From positions 1-44,656 of the forward strand of contig JAJYDC010000022.1 of assembly GCA_021777835.1 (NCBI GenBank): a stretch of DNA of 44,656 nucleotides, given 5' to 3'. The notes below the pieces were generated by a model, which worked only from the letters and a program-made list of their open reading frames with translations, ran no database searches and was not told the DNA's origin. Both the position numbers and the translations under genes were made by a program. Positions 17,942 through 28,915 of this stretch are shown here, piece after piece. Origin of the DNA: Bacteroidota bacterium. Its GTDB lineage: Bacteria; Bacteroidota; Ignavibacteria; Ignavibacteriales; Ignavibacteriaceae. The first letter of the stretch is position 1. Each line of letters starts with the position of its first letter.

Positions 17942-18547
17942 ATGAAAAAATACATTACAATAATTTTTCTTTTTACATTGTTCACACAATATTCTTTTAC
18001 GAGGGGCAAAGGCGATCAATTGCTAAAGTCACTTCAAAACAAATTCAATTCGATTGTTAATTTAACTGCTGAATTTAGTCAGTCAGTAAATGGTAAAATC
18101 AATCTCTCCGGAAAATTTTTCTTTGAAAAGAAAAACAAACTTAGACTTGAGTTGAAAAATCTCATTATTGTATCTGACGGCAAAACAAATTGGAGCTACA
18201 ACAAAAAAGATAACAAAGTAGTGATTAGCGATTATGACAAAGAAAACCCCTCAGTTTTTTCGATAAGTGATTTTATCGAATCGTATCCGTCCCAATGCTC
18301 AGTTTCCTCAATTCAAGAAGGTGGAAGAGAAATATTAGTACTTACTGCAAAAAGCAATTCGATGAAGTTTAAAACAGCTAAGATTTGGATAAATGAAGAA
18401 AACTTAATTGAGAAGATATCAATCAATTCAAGTGGTGGGAAAGCAGTCGAAATTACATTTAAGGGATACCAAATAAATCAAAAGCTTAGTAGTACCATAT
18501 TCAAATTCATACCTCCTAAAGGAAGCTCAATAGTTGACATCAGATAA
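17942..18547 (+). CDS. lolA: outer-membrane lipoprotein carrier protein LolA
   Basis: LolA shuttles lipoproteins across the periplasm from LolCDE to the outer membrane. The 201-residue product has a signal peptide (MKKYITIIFLFTLFTQYSFT), then the LolA pattern: LLKSLQNKFNSIVNLTAEFSQ (read in parts), GKFFFEKKNKLRLEL, IVSDGKTNWSYNKKDNKVVI, and the incomplete beta-barrel ending with FKFIPPKGSSIVDIR. The length fits. A 121-base AT-rich gap with no clear promoter motif precedes it. It begins a short run of envelope genes, and the next gene starts 10 bases after its stop. Confidence 0.9.
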   Translation: MKKYITIIFLFTLFTQYSFTRGKGDQLLKSLQNKFNSIVNLTAEFSQSVNGKINLSGKFFFEKKNKLRLELKNLIIVSDGKTNWSYNKKDNKVVISDYDKENPSVFSISDFIESYPSQCSVSSIQEGGREILVLTAKSNSMKFKTAKIWINEENLIEKISINSSGGKAVEITFKGYQINQKLSSTIFKFIPPKGSSIVDIR

Positions 18548-18557
18548 AGTAACAAAA

Positions 18558-19586
18558 ATGTTTAAACTAAAGAACGCATTAAAATATCTGATTTCACTTA
18601 TGCTTGCCGCAGTCTTTCTTTATATAGCATTTCGCGGGGTCGACGTAAAGAAGGTATTCGAAACTGTTTCTAATGCTTCAATAATGTGGATAATCATATT
18701 CGCTGTTTCGGTAATGTTTTCTCATTTACTTCGTGCCCTTCGTTGGAAAATAATCATAAGTTCCGTCAAAAAAGATGCGTCACTAAAAAATCTATTTGGC
18801 TCTATGATGGTAGGATACGGCGTAAGCTGTGTTATACCTCGCTTAGGTGAGGTTACAAGAGCCGTCTTAATAGGTAAATGGGAAAATCTTTCTCGTACAT
18901 CAATGTTTGGCACAGTAATACTTGAGCGAATTATTGATGTTATTTTTTTGGGGCTGGCTGTTTTTATCTCATTAATAATTTGGAGCGATAATATTTATTC
19001 GAACTTTCCATGGCTCAAATCAGCCCTCGCTATTACTGCGTTTCTGGTAGTGATATCATTTCTCTTTTTATTTCTAATTATCAGATACAAGGAGAAATTT
19101 TATAGCATATTGATTAAAATTATTGGGAGATTCTCTACTAACTACGCACATAAAGCAGGTTACATTTTTGATATGTTGATTAAAGGTTTCTTAAGCTTAA
19201 AGGGAGTAAAAAATTATTTGCTTGTAATTTTGCTTAGCGTATTAATAATGCTAAATTATGCATTAAGTTCATACCTAGGATTTTATACTCTTGGAATGCA
19301 AAATCATCATCTAACATTCGGCATGGCCTGGGTATTAATGAGCATAAGCGCTATCGGGGTTGTAATACCTACTCCAGGAGGAGTTGGTTCTTATGAAGCT
19401 TTATCTAAAGCAACTCTGGTTCTATTATTTGGCTTCGGCGAATCTATAAGCTTAGCTTACGCAATACTGACACATATTATATCTTATATTTTATTTATCT
19501 TCACTTCGCTTTTGTCGTTCTTTATTCTTAATAAACAGCATGAGAATCTTTTCAAAGTAATAGAAACAGATTTGGAAGAATCATGA
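18558..19586 (+). CDS. flippase-like integral membrane protein (UPF0104/LPG synthase TM family)
   Basis: The 342-residue product is a multi-spanning membrane protein of the lysylphosphatidylglycerol-synthase transmembrane (AglD/MprF flippase-like) family. It shows about eight hydrophobic segments and the family motifs FSHLLRALRWKIII and VIPRLGEVTRAVLI, and a late glycine-rich segment VVIPTPGGVGSYEAL. There is no aminoacyl-transferase domain. Family members are thought to move lipid-linked substrates across membranes; the substrate here is unknown. I chose ATG 18558; the frame runs back to a TTG at 18534 that overlaps lolA. Its TGA overlaps the next ATG (ATGA), so the two genes are probably translationally coupled. 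Confidence 0.85.
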   Translation: MFKLKNALKYLISLMLAAVFLYIAFRGVDVKKVFETVSNASIMWIIIFAVSVMFSHLLRALRWKIIISSVKKDASLKNLFGSMMVGYGVSCVIPRLGEVTRAVLIGKWENLSRTSMFGTVILERIIDVIFLGLAVFISLIIWSDNIYSNFPWLKSALAITAFLVVISFLFLFLIIRYKEKFYSILIKIIGRFSTNYAHKAGYIFDMLIKGFLSLKGVKNYLLVILLSVLIMLNYALSSYLGFYTLGMQNHHLTFGMAWVLMSISAIGVVIPTPGGVGSYEALSKATLVLLFGFGESISLAYAILTHIISYILFIFTSLLSFFILNKQHENLFKVIETDLEES

Positions 19587-20233
19587 AATTCATTTCATTA
19601 ATAATATTTTCTATTTTTATAACCGCAAATGCATTTGCCCAGTATAGTCTGCGAGCAGGTATGGGAATTTCATTCGTAAGTTCTTCTTCCTTGACGGATT
19701 ATATTAATGAAAATTTTGCTTCTTATAATCAGCAATTGGGAACTTTTAATTCTGCCATAAATTTTTCAGGTGAATTTGACTATTCAACAAGTCAATCTTA
19801 TCAAGTCGGCTTAGACTTGGCATATTTAATAAATTCATATACTTATTCGTCTATCGGCGGAATTTATAAGATGAATTATGACATCCTAATGCCTACCCTC
19901 GTAAACTATTATGTTATAAGCGGCGAAGGTTATATCTTTAAGTTTGGAGGAGGAATAGGTCCAAGGTTTGTAAACGTAAATGAACAACTTCCTGGCACTC
20001 CCTCAGGTACAAACTATACATCGGCCGGATTTGGTATACTTATACGCGCCGATGCTAATACTCTGCTTAGCAAAAATTTGTATGCTAATATAGGCGGTGA
20101 TCTGAAATATGATATAAATGGTAAGCCGAGCAGTAACGGAAAATATCTTGTTAACAATAACGCTAACTATTCGGATGTAAATTTCAACATGTTTTCGGCT
20201 GTTCTGCGCATAGGCTTAACTTACACTTTTTAG
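19583..20233 (+). CDS. outer-membrane beta-barrel protein
   Basis: The 216-residue product has a signal peptide (MKFISLIIFSIFITANAFAQ) with an AFA-Q cleavage site. After it come alternating amphipathic strands rich in Tyr, Gly and Asn, and a terminal phenylalanine (LRIGLTYTF), typical of small outer-membrane barrels folded by BamA. I can recognise no specific family beyond an OmpX/OmpW-like or 'outer membrane beta-barrel' call. It overlaps the flippase-like gene by 4 bases. Its stop codon overlaps the ribosome site of uppP (TAGGAG). Confidence 0.8.
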   Translation: MKFISLIIFSIFITANAFAQYSLRAGMGISFVSSSSLTDYINENFASYNQQLGTFNSAINFSGEFDYSTSQSYQVGLDLAYLINSYTYSSIGGIYKMNYDILMPTLVNYYVISGEGYIFKFGGGIGPRFVNVNEQLPGTPSGTNYTSAGFGILIRADANTLLSKNLYANIGGDLKYDINGKPSSNGKYLVNNNANYSDVNFNMFSAVLRIGLTYTF

Positions 20234-20236
20234 GAG
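20232..20236 (+). promoter_or_regulatory. ribosome binding site deciding the uppP start
   Basis: AGGAG overlaps the stop codon of the upstream gene. It lies only 1 base from TTG 20238 but 7 bases from CTG 20244. The second spacing is near the optimum, the first is too short for efficient initiation. Confidence 0.6.
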
Positions 20237-20243
20237 ATTGAAT

Positions 20244-21095
20244 CTGAATCTATTACAGGCAATTATTTTTGGTATTATTCAAGGATTAACAGAATTTCTA
20301 CCGATTAGCAGTACTGCTCACCTAACTATCGCCGCAAAGTTATTTCATGTAATCCCGGCTTTGAGCGATCATGAATGGACAGCTTTTATGGCTGTAATTC
20401 AATTAGGAACTATGCTCGCAGTTTTAATCTATTTTTTGAAAGACATTTGGAATATACTTAATGCCTTTTTCAAAGAGAATGTCGGTAAAGGTAAAATTGA
20501 ATACTCAAAGCAAAGCTTGAACTCAAAATTAGGTTGGCTGATTATTGTTGGATCTATTCCTATAGGGATTGTTGGAATTTCTCTTAAGAAAATTATTGAA
20601 GGCTCTCTTACTAAAGACTTATATGTTATTGCTGCAAGTATGATTGGGCTGGCTTTAATTCTTGCTGTTGCCGAAAAAACATCAAGTTTTAAGAAGGAAA
20701 TAAAAGAAATTTCTATTAAGGATGCACTCCTGGTAGGAGTAGCCCAATGCTTTGCTTTAATTCCTGGTTCATCTCGTTCCGGTACGACAATTACGGCGGG
20801 ATTATTTCTTGGAATGAAACGAGAAGCTGCAGCAAGATTTTCTTTTTTACTTAGTCTGCCCGCTGTCTTTGCCAGCGGTTTTCTCGAGCTTTGGGAATCA
20901 CGAAAATTTATTAACCCGGCACTTAGCCTTGACCTTATTGTCGCCGCTATTTTTGCACTGACCTTTGGGTATTGGTCAATAGATTTACTATTGAAATTTT
21001 TACGTACAAAAACGACTTTTGTTTTTGTCTATTATAGGATAGCGGTTGGCTTAGCAATATTAGCATTAATTTTAACTCATATGATATTAGCTTAA
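20244..21095 (+). CDS. uppP: undecaprenyl-diphosphatase UppP
   Basis: UppP (BacA) dephosphorylates undecaprenyl diphosphate to recycle the lipid carrier for peptidoglycan and surface glycans. The product is an integral membrane protein with the signatures GLTEFLPISSTAHL near the N-terminus and PGSSRSGTTITAGLFLGMKR in the second half. Length (about 283 residues) is normal. There is no ATG at the beginning. A TTG at 20238 gives MNLNLLQ and a CTG at 20244 gives MNLLQ. The AGGAG spacing and the usual family start MxLLQAI favour the CTG, which would be a rare initiation codon. Four small envelope genes precede or follow it closely. Confidence 0.93.
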   Translation: MNLLQAIIFGIIQGLTEFLPISSTAHLTIAAKLFHVIPALSDHEWTAFMAVIQLGTMLAVLIYFLKDIWNILNAFFKENVGKGKIEYSKQSLNSKLGWLIIVGSIPIGIVGISLKKIIEGSLTKDLYVIAASMIGLALILAVAEKTSSFKKEIKEISIKDALLVGVAQCFALIPGSSRSGTTITAGLFLGMKREAAARFSFLLSLPAVFASGFLELWESRKFINPALSLDLIVAAIFALTFGYWSIDLLLKFLRTKTTFVFVYYRIAVGLAILALILTHMILA

Positions 21096-21143
21096 ACTTA
21101 TATCTAAGACTATAAATATTATTCAAAATTTTATGGAGAAAAT

Positions 21144-21734
21144 ATGAAAAACTTATCCTTATTTTTTATAGCACTTGTATTTTTTCTCGGATGTAAACAA
21201 TCACAATCAAACGGACAGGAAAATAGTATGGTATCACCAGATTCAATCTTAGTAGCAGTAATGAAAACCAATATGGGAACAATTGATCTTGAACTTCTAC
21301 CGGATGTTGCTCCGAAAGCAGTGAAAAATTTTGTCGGGCTTACTAATCAAGGTTATTACGACAGTTTGACATTTCATAGAGTCATAAATAATTTTATGAT
21401 CCAGGGCGGCGATCCAACAGGTACCGGCGAAGGCGGAAAAAGTATTTATGGTGGTCTATTTGAGGACGAGTTTAATCAAAATTTCAAATTTGATTCAGCT
21501 GGTGTTTTAGCAATGGCAAACGCTGGTCCGAATACAAACGGAAGCCAATTCTTTATTACTCTAGCAGCTACGCCATGGCTTAATTTTCATTATACGATTT
21601 TTGGAAAAGTAATTAGCGGATTGGAAGTTGTTCAAGAAATAGGAAAAGTGCCTACAAGTTCACCAAATGATAAGCCTATTAAACCTGTAATCATTGAAAA
21701 AATGACAATTGAAACGAGACCTAAGCAAAAGTAA
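21144..21734 (+). CDS. cyclophilin-type peptidyl-prolyl isomerase lipoprotein
   Basis: The product catalyses cis-trans isomerisation of prolyl bonds, probably in the periplasm. The 196-residue protein starts with a lipoprotein signal (MKNLSLFFIALVFFLGC, lipid cysteine C17). A short Ser/Gln/Asn-rich linker follows, then a complete cyclophilin domain with TFHRVINNFMIQGGD (catalytic arginine), NTNGSQFFIT and HYTIFGKVISGLEVV. GGAG lies 5 bases before the ATG. It stands alone between uppP and holA, with gaps of 48 and 67 bases. Confidence 0.92.
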   Translation: MKNLSLFFIALVFFLGCKQSQSNGQENSMVSPDSILVAVMKTNMGTIDLELLPDVAPKAVKNFVGLTNQGYYDSLTFHRVINNFMIQGGDPTGTGEGGKSIYGGLFEDEFNQNFKFDSAGVLAMANAGPNTNGSQFFITLAATPWLNFHYTIFGKVISGLEVVQEIGKVPTSSPNDKPIKPVIIEKMTIETRPKQK

Positions 21735-21801
21735 TCTATATTGTGGATACGGAATTTGTTAATTAATTTAAGCAAGATGCATAGGTTTAAGGGTATGAGA
21801 A

Positions 21802-22815
21802 ATGGCGAAAAATAAAGTTCCCATTCCTTCAATAACTGAGGCTATAAAAGGTTTAAGAAAGAATGCTATCCTGCCGGTTTATTTATTTTGCGGAGAAGAT
21901 GAATTCGGAATTGAAACAACGCTTAAACTATTTGAAGAATCAATAGCGCCTCTTATTAAATCTGATTTCGATAAAGAAGTAATCCACGGAGATGATGCCG
22001 AAGCAGAAAATGTTATAAATGTTGCAATTGCATTTCCATTCACGTCTGATAAGAAATTAGTAATTGTAAAGGAATTTGAAAAGTTAAAGGATAGAAAGAA
22101 GATAACATCATATGTTAGCTCGCCAGCCGAATTCACAATACTAATACTAATTCAAAGCGGTTCAATGCCTGCCCTTGATTCAGAACCATATAAATCTCTC
22201 TTACAGAACAAGTATATTTTCGAAGCCAAGGAGTTAAAAGGAAAGAATTTAATAGATTGGGTTAAGGATTTTGTTGAAGAAAATGGTAAGCAGATTTCTT
22301 ATGAAAATGCACAATTGTTAGTTGACATTACCGGTGAAAATCGTAGCCAAATAGAAGCACAGCTTGAGAAATTATTCATTAACCTCGGAGAAAATAAAGA
22401 AATCTCGATTGAATCTATAAGATTACTTTCGGCGGCGCTAAAGGAATATACAGTATTTGACTTACAGAATGCCTTAGGCAGGAAAAATAAGAAAGAATCG
22501 TTAAAAATTGCATATAACCTTCTTTCAAATGGTACAGACCCTCCTAAAATAGTCGGAATGATTAACCGCTATTTCACACAACTAACCCGTGTAGGCGAAT
22601 TATCTAGGGATAATATTTCAAAAGAAGTTGGTGCAAAAATTATCGGTACCCATCCTTTTTACTATCCCGATTATATAAAAGCAAGGGAGCTTTACAAAGA
22701 TGAAGGGCTATTTCGTGCTGCTAGAGCCCTTCTAAAAGCTGATATTTCAATAAAAACGACATCTCTCGATGCAAAATCATTAATTACACTACTGATTGCT
22801 GAAATTCTTGCTTAG
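21802..22815 (+). CDS. holA: DNA polymerase III subunit delta
   Basis: The delta subunit opens the beta sliding clamp within the clamp loader. The 337-residue product fits the HolA family in length and pattern: PVYLFCGEDEFGIETTLKLFEE (N-terminal P-loop-like fold without a functional Walker A, read in two parts), then EFEKLKDRKKITSYVSSP, IAYNLLSNGTDPPKIVGMINRYF and the C-terminal LLKADISIKTTSLDAKSLITLLI. The protein belongs to a weakly conserved family, but the order of elements is diagnostic. A small stem (22881-22901) follows the gene. Confidence 0.9.
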   Translation: MAKNKVPIPSITEAIKGLRKNAILPVYLFCGEDEFGIETTLKLFEESIAPLIKSDFDKEVIHGDDAEAENVINVAIAFPFTSDKKLVIVKEFEKLKDRKKITSYVSSPAEFTILILIQSGSMPALDSEPYKSLLQNKYIFEAKELKGKNLIDWVKDFVEENGKQISYENAQLLVDITGENRSQIEAQLEKLFINLGENKEISIESIRLLSAALKEYTVFDLQNALGRKNKKESLKIAYNLLSNGTDPPKIVGMINRYFTQLTRVGELSRDNISKEVGAKIIGTHPFYYPDYIKARELYKDEGLFRAARALLKADISIKTTSLDAKSLITLLIAEILA

Positions 22816-22880
22816 AGACTGGAAAACCCCTAAAAAGGCAGATCTGACAAATCTCTACTTTATCCATCTTCTTTCCATTA

Positions 22881-22901
22881 TTGGTTTGAAATGAAAACCA
22901 A
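22881..22901 (+). terminator. possible stem-loop after holA
   Basis: TTGGTTT (22881-22887) pairs with AAACCAA (22895-22901) around a seven-base loop, about 65 bases after the holA stop. It is AT-rich with only CTTTC after it, so it is a weak candidate for a terminator or for a leader element of rpmE2. Confidence 0.35.
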
Positions 22902-22949
22902 ACTTTCATATATTTGTAGATAATATTTAAGTTAAAATTTAGGCTAAAA

Positions 22950-23195
22950 ATGAAACAAGGAATTCATCCGAATTATCGACCAGTAGTCTTTCAGGACGCT
23001 TCATGCGACTTTGCAGTTCTGACGCGGTCAACGATACAAACAAGTGAAACAATCCAATGGCAGGATGGTAATACTTACCCATTGGTAAAGTTAGAAATTT
23101 CAAGCGGCTCACATCCTTTTTTTACTGGTAAGCAAAAGCTATTAGATACAGCCGGTAGAGTTGAAAAGTTTAATAAGAAATACGGCAAAAAATAA
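22950..23195 (+). CDS. rpmE2: 50S ribosomal protein L31 type B
   Basis: L31 bridges the 50S central protuberance and the 30S head. The 81-residue product starts [21 protein letters not shown] and has [23 protein letters not shown], the signature of the type B (YkgM-like) form. It has one cysteine only, so it lacks the four-cysteine zinc site of classical L31. The type B form is the usual one in Bacteroidota relatives, and in other bacteria replaces the zinc form under zinc limitation. A strong intrinsic terminator follows (23228-23253). Confidence 0.95.
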   Translation: MKQGIHPNYRPVVFQDASCDFAVLTRSTIQTSETIQWQDGNTYPLVKLEISSGSHPFFTGKQKLLDTAGRVEKFNKKYGKK

Positions 23196-23227
23196 TTTCG
23201 GTATAGCGTCAAAAAATTGTCTATGTT

Positions 23228-23253
23228 AAAGAGCCAGCATGCCTGGCTTTTTT
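23228..23253 (+). terminator. intrinsic terminator after rpmE2
   Basis: AGCCAG (23232-23237) pairs with CTGGCT (23243-23248) across a 5-base loop. The stem extends by an A-rich/T-rich continuation to 23228 and 23252. Six T bases follow the GC stem. This is the clearest intrinsic terminator in the window. Confidence 0.88.
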
Positions 23254-23334
23254 CGTTTTTCTCGCCCTTTTGATACAAGATTATTATATTAAAAAGTATT
23301 ATCTTTTTTGGCAATTTAATTTAAGGGTTTCTAA

Positions 23335-24600
23335 ATGCAGCTGTGCATCTTTGAAGGTATTGATTATGAGAGATTGGAGCCGTTAATTTTCTATCGTCCG
23401 GTTTATGATCTCGTCTGCGGGATGTCTACCTTACGAGAGAAAATATTGCGTGCATATCCAAATACAAAATATTCACTTCACTGTAGACCTTACCTTACTC
23501 AATTTGTTAAAGCAAACAATCCCGGGATAGATGTAAATAAAATTGAAGACGATTCGTGCCTCTTTATAAATGGCAATATTTTGGCTAATTGTAACATCTC
23601 TAAATTAATTCCATTAAATGATAATTCTGATAAAGTATATTTAAACGGTGATAATCTAGTCGCAGCCCGCGTTTCAGGAGAGCGCCTTAAAGCATTAAAA
23701 AATAATCTGCACGAGCTTCTAAGTCAGTCAAATTTTAGTGAACTTCCTGTAGAAAATGTTGAAGTTGAGAACATTAATTATATGTGGGATCTCATCAACA
23801 ATAATGGAAAAGAAATGCTTGCGGATTTTGAATTCTTCTCTTCAAATATTAAAGCTGAAAATCGAATTCAGGGGAAAATATTTGAGGGTGTCCATTTAAT
23901 TGAAAACGACAATATAATCATTTTGAATGGCGCTGAAATAAAACCAGGCGCGGTATTGGATGCTAGCAAAGGCCCAATTTATATAGATCAATATGCAACT
24001 GTATTTCCAAACGCTGTTGTCGAAGGACCGGTTTATCTTGGTGAATCTGCCCAAATAAAAAGCTGTGCTAGAATTTATGAAAACGTAAGTATTGGAAAAA
24101 TATCAAAGGTTGGAGGCGAAGTAGAAGACTCAATTATTCTACCTTATTCTAATAAACAGCACTCCGGTTTTCTAGGGCATGCCTATCTTGGAAGCTGGGT
24201 TAACCTTGGCGCAGATACTAATTGCAGCGATCTAAAAAACAATTATGGCAATGTTAAGGTTTATGTCAACGGAGAGATTGTCAATAGCGGATCACAATTT
24301 ATGGGACTCATAATGGGCGATCACTCAAAAACAGCAATTAATACGATGTTCAATACTGGTACATCGGTTGGCTTTTCCTGCAATATCTTTGGTGCTGGAT
24401 TCCCGGGCAAATATATTCCGTCTTTTTCTTGGGGCGGCAGTGATGCTATAACCACGTATGACCTTGAACGCAGTATAGAAACTGCGAAAAGAGTAATGAC
24501 AAGAAGAAATAAAATAATGCACGATGTAGAAGAAAAACTATTTAGAAAAGTTTTTGATATTACTAAAAAGGAAAGAAGAAAAAGAGGCTATCCATATTAG
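23335..24600 (+). CDS. GlmU-like UDP-GlcNAc diphosphorylase/GlcN-1-P acetyltransferase (alternative bacterial form)
   Basis: The 421-residue product looks like the alternative bifunctional GlmU of Bacteroidota-type bacteria, which is expected to make UDP-N-acetylglucosamine for peptidoglycan and lipopolysaccharide. The N-terminal half resembles a degenerate nucleotidyltransferase (EPLIFYRPVYDLVCGMSTLREK). The C-terminal half is a left-handed parallel beta-helix with hexapeptide repeats (about 190-375, for example YIDQYATVFPNAVVEGPVYLG). The first part lacks the classical GlmU loop LAAGxGTRM. AAGGG at 23322-23326 serves as ribosome site. It follows the rpmE2 terminator, so it starts its own unit; rsmB starts 2 bases after its stop. 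Confidence 0.82.
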   Translation: MQLCIFEGIDYERLEPLIFYRPVYDLVCGMSTLREKILRAYPNTKYSLHCRPYLTQFVKANNPGIDVNKIEDDSCLFINGNILANCNISKLIPLNDNSDKVYLNGDNLVAARVSGERLKALKNNLHELLSQSNFSELPVENVEVENINYMWDLINNNGKEMLADFEFFSSNIKAENRIQGKIFEGVHLIENDNIIILNGAEIKPGAVLDASKGPIYIDQYATVFPNAVVEGPVYLGESAQIKSCARIYENVSIGKISKVGGEVEDSIILPYSNKQHSGFLGHAYLGSWVNLGADTNCSDLKNNYGNVKVYVNGEIVNSGSQFMGLIMGDHSKTAINTMFNTGTSVGFSCNIFGAGFPGKYIPSFSWGGSDAITTYDLERSIETAKRVMTRRNKIMHDVEEKLFRKVFDITKKERRKRGYPY

Positions 24601-24602
24601 TT

Positions 24603-25967
24603 ATGACTCAATTAGAAGAACACACAATAAAAGATCTATATGAAGGCGTCAGAGGATTAGCCGTAAAAATTCTTAACAGAGTTGAACGCACAGATGCATA
24701 CCTTGAAAAACTGCTTGATAACGAGATGAAGAATTCGGAATTGAGTGGTCAGGATAAAGCTCTGCTTTATGAAATTGTTCATGGCGTAATTAGGTGGATG
24801 GGAAGATTAGACTGGATATTAAACGGGTTTTATAAAGGACAATTTTCAAAAGCTATTCCTAATCTAAAAAATGGACTGCGTGTAGCTCTTTATCAAATTC
24901 TATTTTTAGAAAGAGTACCTGATTATGCAGTTGTTAATGAAGCAGTTGAATTTGTAAAAAAACTTCAGGGACAAAAGTCTGCTGACCTGACAAACGCTAT
25001 TCTTAGGAATATTATTCGAAGCAAAAATGCAATTAGATATCCTGACCCGCAAGAAGATTTGGTAGGCTATTTATGCGCCTTTTATTCTCATCCATCTTGG
25101 ATGGTTAAAAGATACTTGGAGCGTTTCGATCGGGAAGCAACCGAAAAACTTTTGGCAGCTAATAACGAGAAACCTTATCTGACGCTTAAAATTAATACCA
25201 TCAAAACAAATGAGGAAGAATTTAAGCAGCTCTTAAATTCTGTAAACCTCAAGTACGAACAAGGCAAGTATTTACCAGAATTTTTTCAGCTTCAAAACTT
25301 GACAAATATAACCGCATGGGAATATTTTAAGGAAGGTTATTTTAATGTTCAAGATGAAAGCGCAGGACTTGCCTGCAGGTTGTTAGATGTAAAACCCGGA
25401 ATGAGAGTTTTGGACTTATGTGCCGCTCCGGGAGGAAAGTCAGCATATATTGCAAGTCTTATGAATAACCAAGGTGAAATTGTTGCGGTCGATCGTTATG
25501 AAGGACGAGTAAGAATAGTTGAACAAAATCTAAATCGTTTGAAAATCAATTGTGTTAAAACTGTCGTGGTCAACGCTCTGGAATTTAATGATAATAAATT
25601 TGATCGCATCTTAGCGGATGTGCCTTGCTCCGGAACTGGCACCCTTACAAAAAAACCGGACATTAAATGGAAAAGAGATTTGTTAGATCTGAGAAGTATG
25701 AATGAGCTTCAATACGAATTACTAGTCAAAGCTTCTTCACTCGTAAATCCCGGAGGAGTTGTTGTGTATAGTACATGCTCAATTGAACCGGAAGAAAATT
25801 ATGAAATTATAAAAAAGTTTCTTAATAATAATCCTAACTTCAAATTGGACAATGCATCTCTCTATTTTTCTAAGGACTTGGTTGATGAGAACGGGTGTAT
25901 ACAAACTTTTCCGCACGTTCATCACATGGACGGTGCTTTCGCTGCAAAGTTAATTTGCTGTGAGTAA
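24603..25967 (+). CDS. rsmB: 16S rRNA m5C967 methyltransferase RsmB-type
   Basis: This enzyme uses S-adenosylmethionine to methylate C5 of a cytosine in 16S rRNA. The 454-residue product has the N-terminal NusB-like helical domain (about 15-150, with LLYEIVHGVIRWMGRLDWIL) and the methyltransferase domain. Its SAM motif is LDLCAAPGGKSAYI (about 270). The motif IV cysteine is in ADVPCSGTGTL, and the second catalytic cysteine is in YSTCSIEPEENYEII. The combination of NusB domain and both cysteines supports RsmB rather than RsmF or a eukaryal NOP2 type. It is nearly contiguous with the GlmU-like gene. Confidence 0.93.
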   Translation: MTQLEEHTIKDLYEGVRGLAVKILNRVERTDAYLEKLLDNEMKNSELSGQDKALLYEIVHGVIRWMGRLDWILNGFYKGQFSKAIPNLKNGLRVALYQILFLERVPDYAVVNEAVEFVKKLQGQKSADLTNAILRNIIRSKNAIRYPDPQEDLVGYLCAFYSHPSWMVKRYLERFDREATEKLLAANNEKPYLTLKINTIKTNEEEFKQLLNSVNLKYEQGKYLPEFFQLQNLTNITAWEYFKEGYFNVQDESAGLACRLLDVKPGMRVLDLCAAPGGKSAYIASLMNNQGEIVAVDRYEGRVRIVEQNLNRLKINCVKTVVVNALEFNDNKFDRILADVPCSGTGTLTKKPDIKWKRDLLDLRSMNELQYELLVKASSLVNPGGVVVYSTCSIEPEENYEIIKKFLNNNPNFKLDNASLYFSKDLVDENGCIQTFPHVHHMDGAFAAKLICCE

Positions 25968-26017
25968 GATGTTGAACCACGAAATATTTTATAAATATTA
26001 ATAAATAATAATATATC

Positions 26018-26878
26018 ATGTTTGAAAAATTAGCAGAAGAACTAAAGTCAGCCAGAGAAAACGCTGGACTTACTACTCAGCAACTTGCAGCAAAAACCAG
26101 AATAGATCTGAAATTCATTGAGCAAATTGAAAGCGGTAACTTAATATTTCTGCCTGAACTTTACGTTAAAGCCTTTGTAAGAGATTACTCAAAGGTTGTT
26201 GGTCTTGACGAAAAATTAATGATGAAAAAATTTGATGCAGCAAAGAAAGGCCATACTCTTGATGATGATGCCCAACCTGAGGCTGAGACTAAAAAGGATA
26301 AATCGCTTGATGAAGATGCCAAGTTAAAGAATAAGTTTTATTCCTCCCTTCCTTATACTAGCGAAGAAGAATTAACGCGTCAAAAGGAAGCTGTAATCCA
26401 ATATAAAAGGAAAATGGTTATTGCTGCCTCAGCTGCAGCTGTATTATTACTTTTTGTGATTGTCTATTTTGCCTTTATTAGGGGAAGCTCTGAAATTATA
26501 GTATCTGAAAAACCTTATAGTGAAATTGTGAAAGAAAACGAGCAGAGGGATAATCTAGCGGAACCGCAAGCTCAAGCTCACGATTCCTCTTCTGTTACAG
26601 CACCATCCGATAGTTTGTCACTTCTAATTGAATCAAAAGATACTTCTTGGATTAAAATATTGCTTGACGGTAAATCAGAAAGCATCTTTACTTTATTCCC
26701 TAATTCTCAAAAGAGCATTAAAGCAAAAAATAGCTATCTGCTTACGATAGGAAATTCTGCTGCAATTAAATTTTCTCTTAATGGCAAACCTTTAAATTTT
26801 ACAGGTAAGAAAAATGAAGTGAAGGAAGTTTCTATTGATAGCACAGGGTTGAAATTTTTAACTTTACCTCAAAATTAA
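26018..26878 (+). CDS. rodZ: RodZ-like helix-turn-helix membrane protein
   Basis: RodZ links the MreB cytoskeleton to the cell-wall elongation machinery. The 286-residue product has a cytoplasmic Cro/C1-type helix-turn-helix (about 1-70, LTTQQLAAKTRIDLKFIEQIE, read in two parts), a charged linker and one membrane segment (about 131-154, rich in Ala, Leu and Val). A periplasmic region then ends in a DUF4115-like beta domain (about 205-286, SKDTSWIKILLDGKSESIFTL onward). The domain order is exactly that of RodZ. MreB is not encoded here. ligA begins 9 bases downstream. Confidence 0.85.
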   Translation: MFEKLAEELKSARENAGLTTQQLAAKTRIDLKFIEQIESGNLIFLPELYVKAFVRDYSKVVGLDEKLMMKKFDAAKKGHTLDDDAQPEAETKKDKSLDEDAKLKNKFYSSLPYTSEEELTRQKEAVIQYKRKMVIAASAAAVLLLFVIVYFAFIRGSSEIIVSEKPYSEIVKENEQRDNLAEPQAQAHDSSSVTAPSDSLSLLIESKDTSWIKILLDGKSESIFTLFPNSQKSIKAKNSYLLTIGNSAAIKFSLNGKPLNFTGKKNEVKEVSIDSTGLKFLTLPQN

Positions 26879-26887
26879 TTCAAATAA

Positions 26888-28914
<2,027 letters not shown>

Positions 28915-28915
<1 letters not shown>

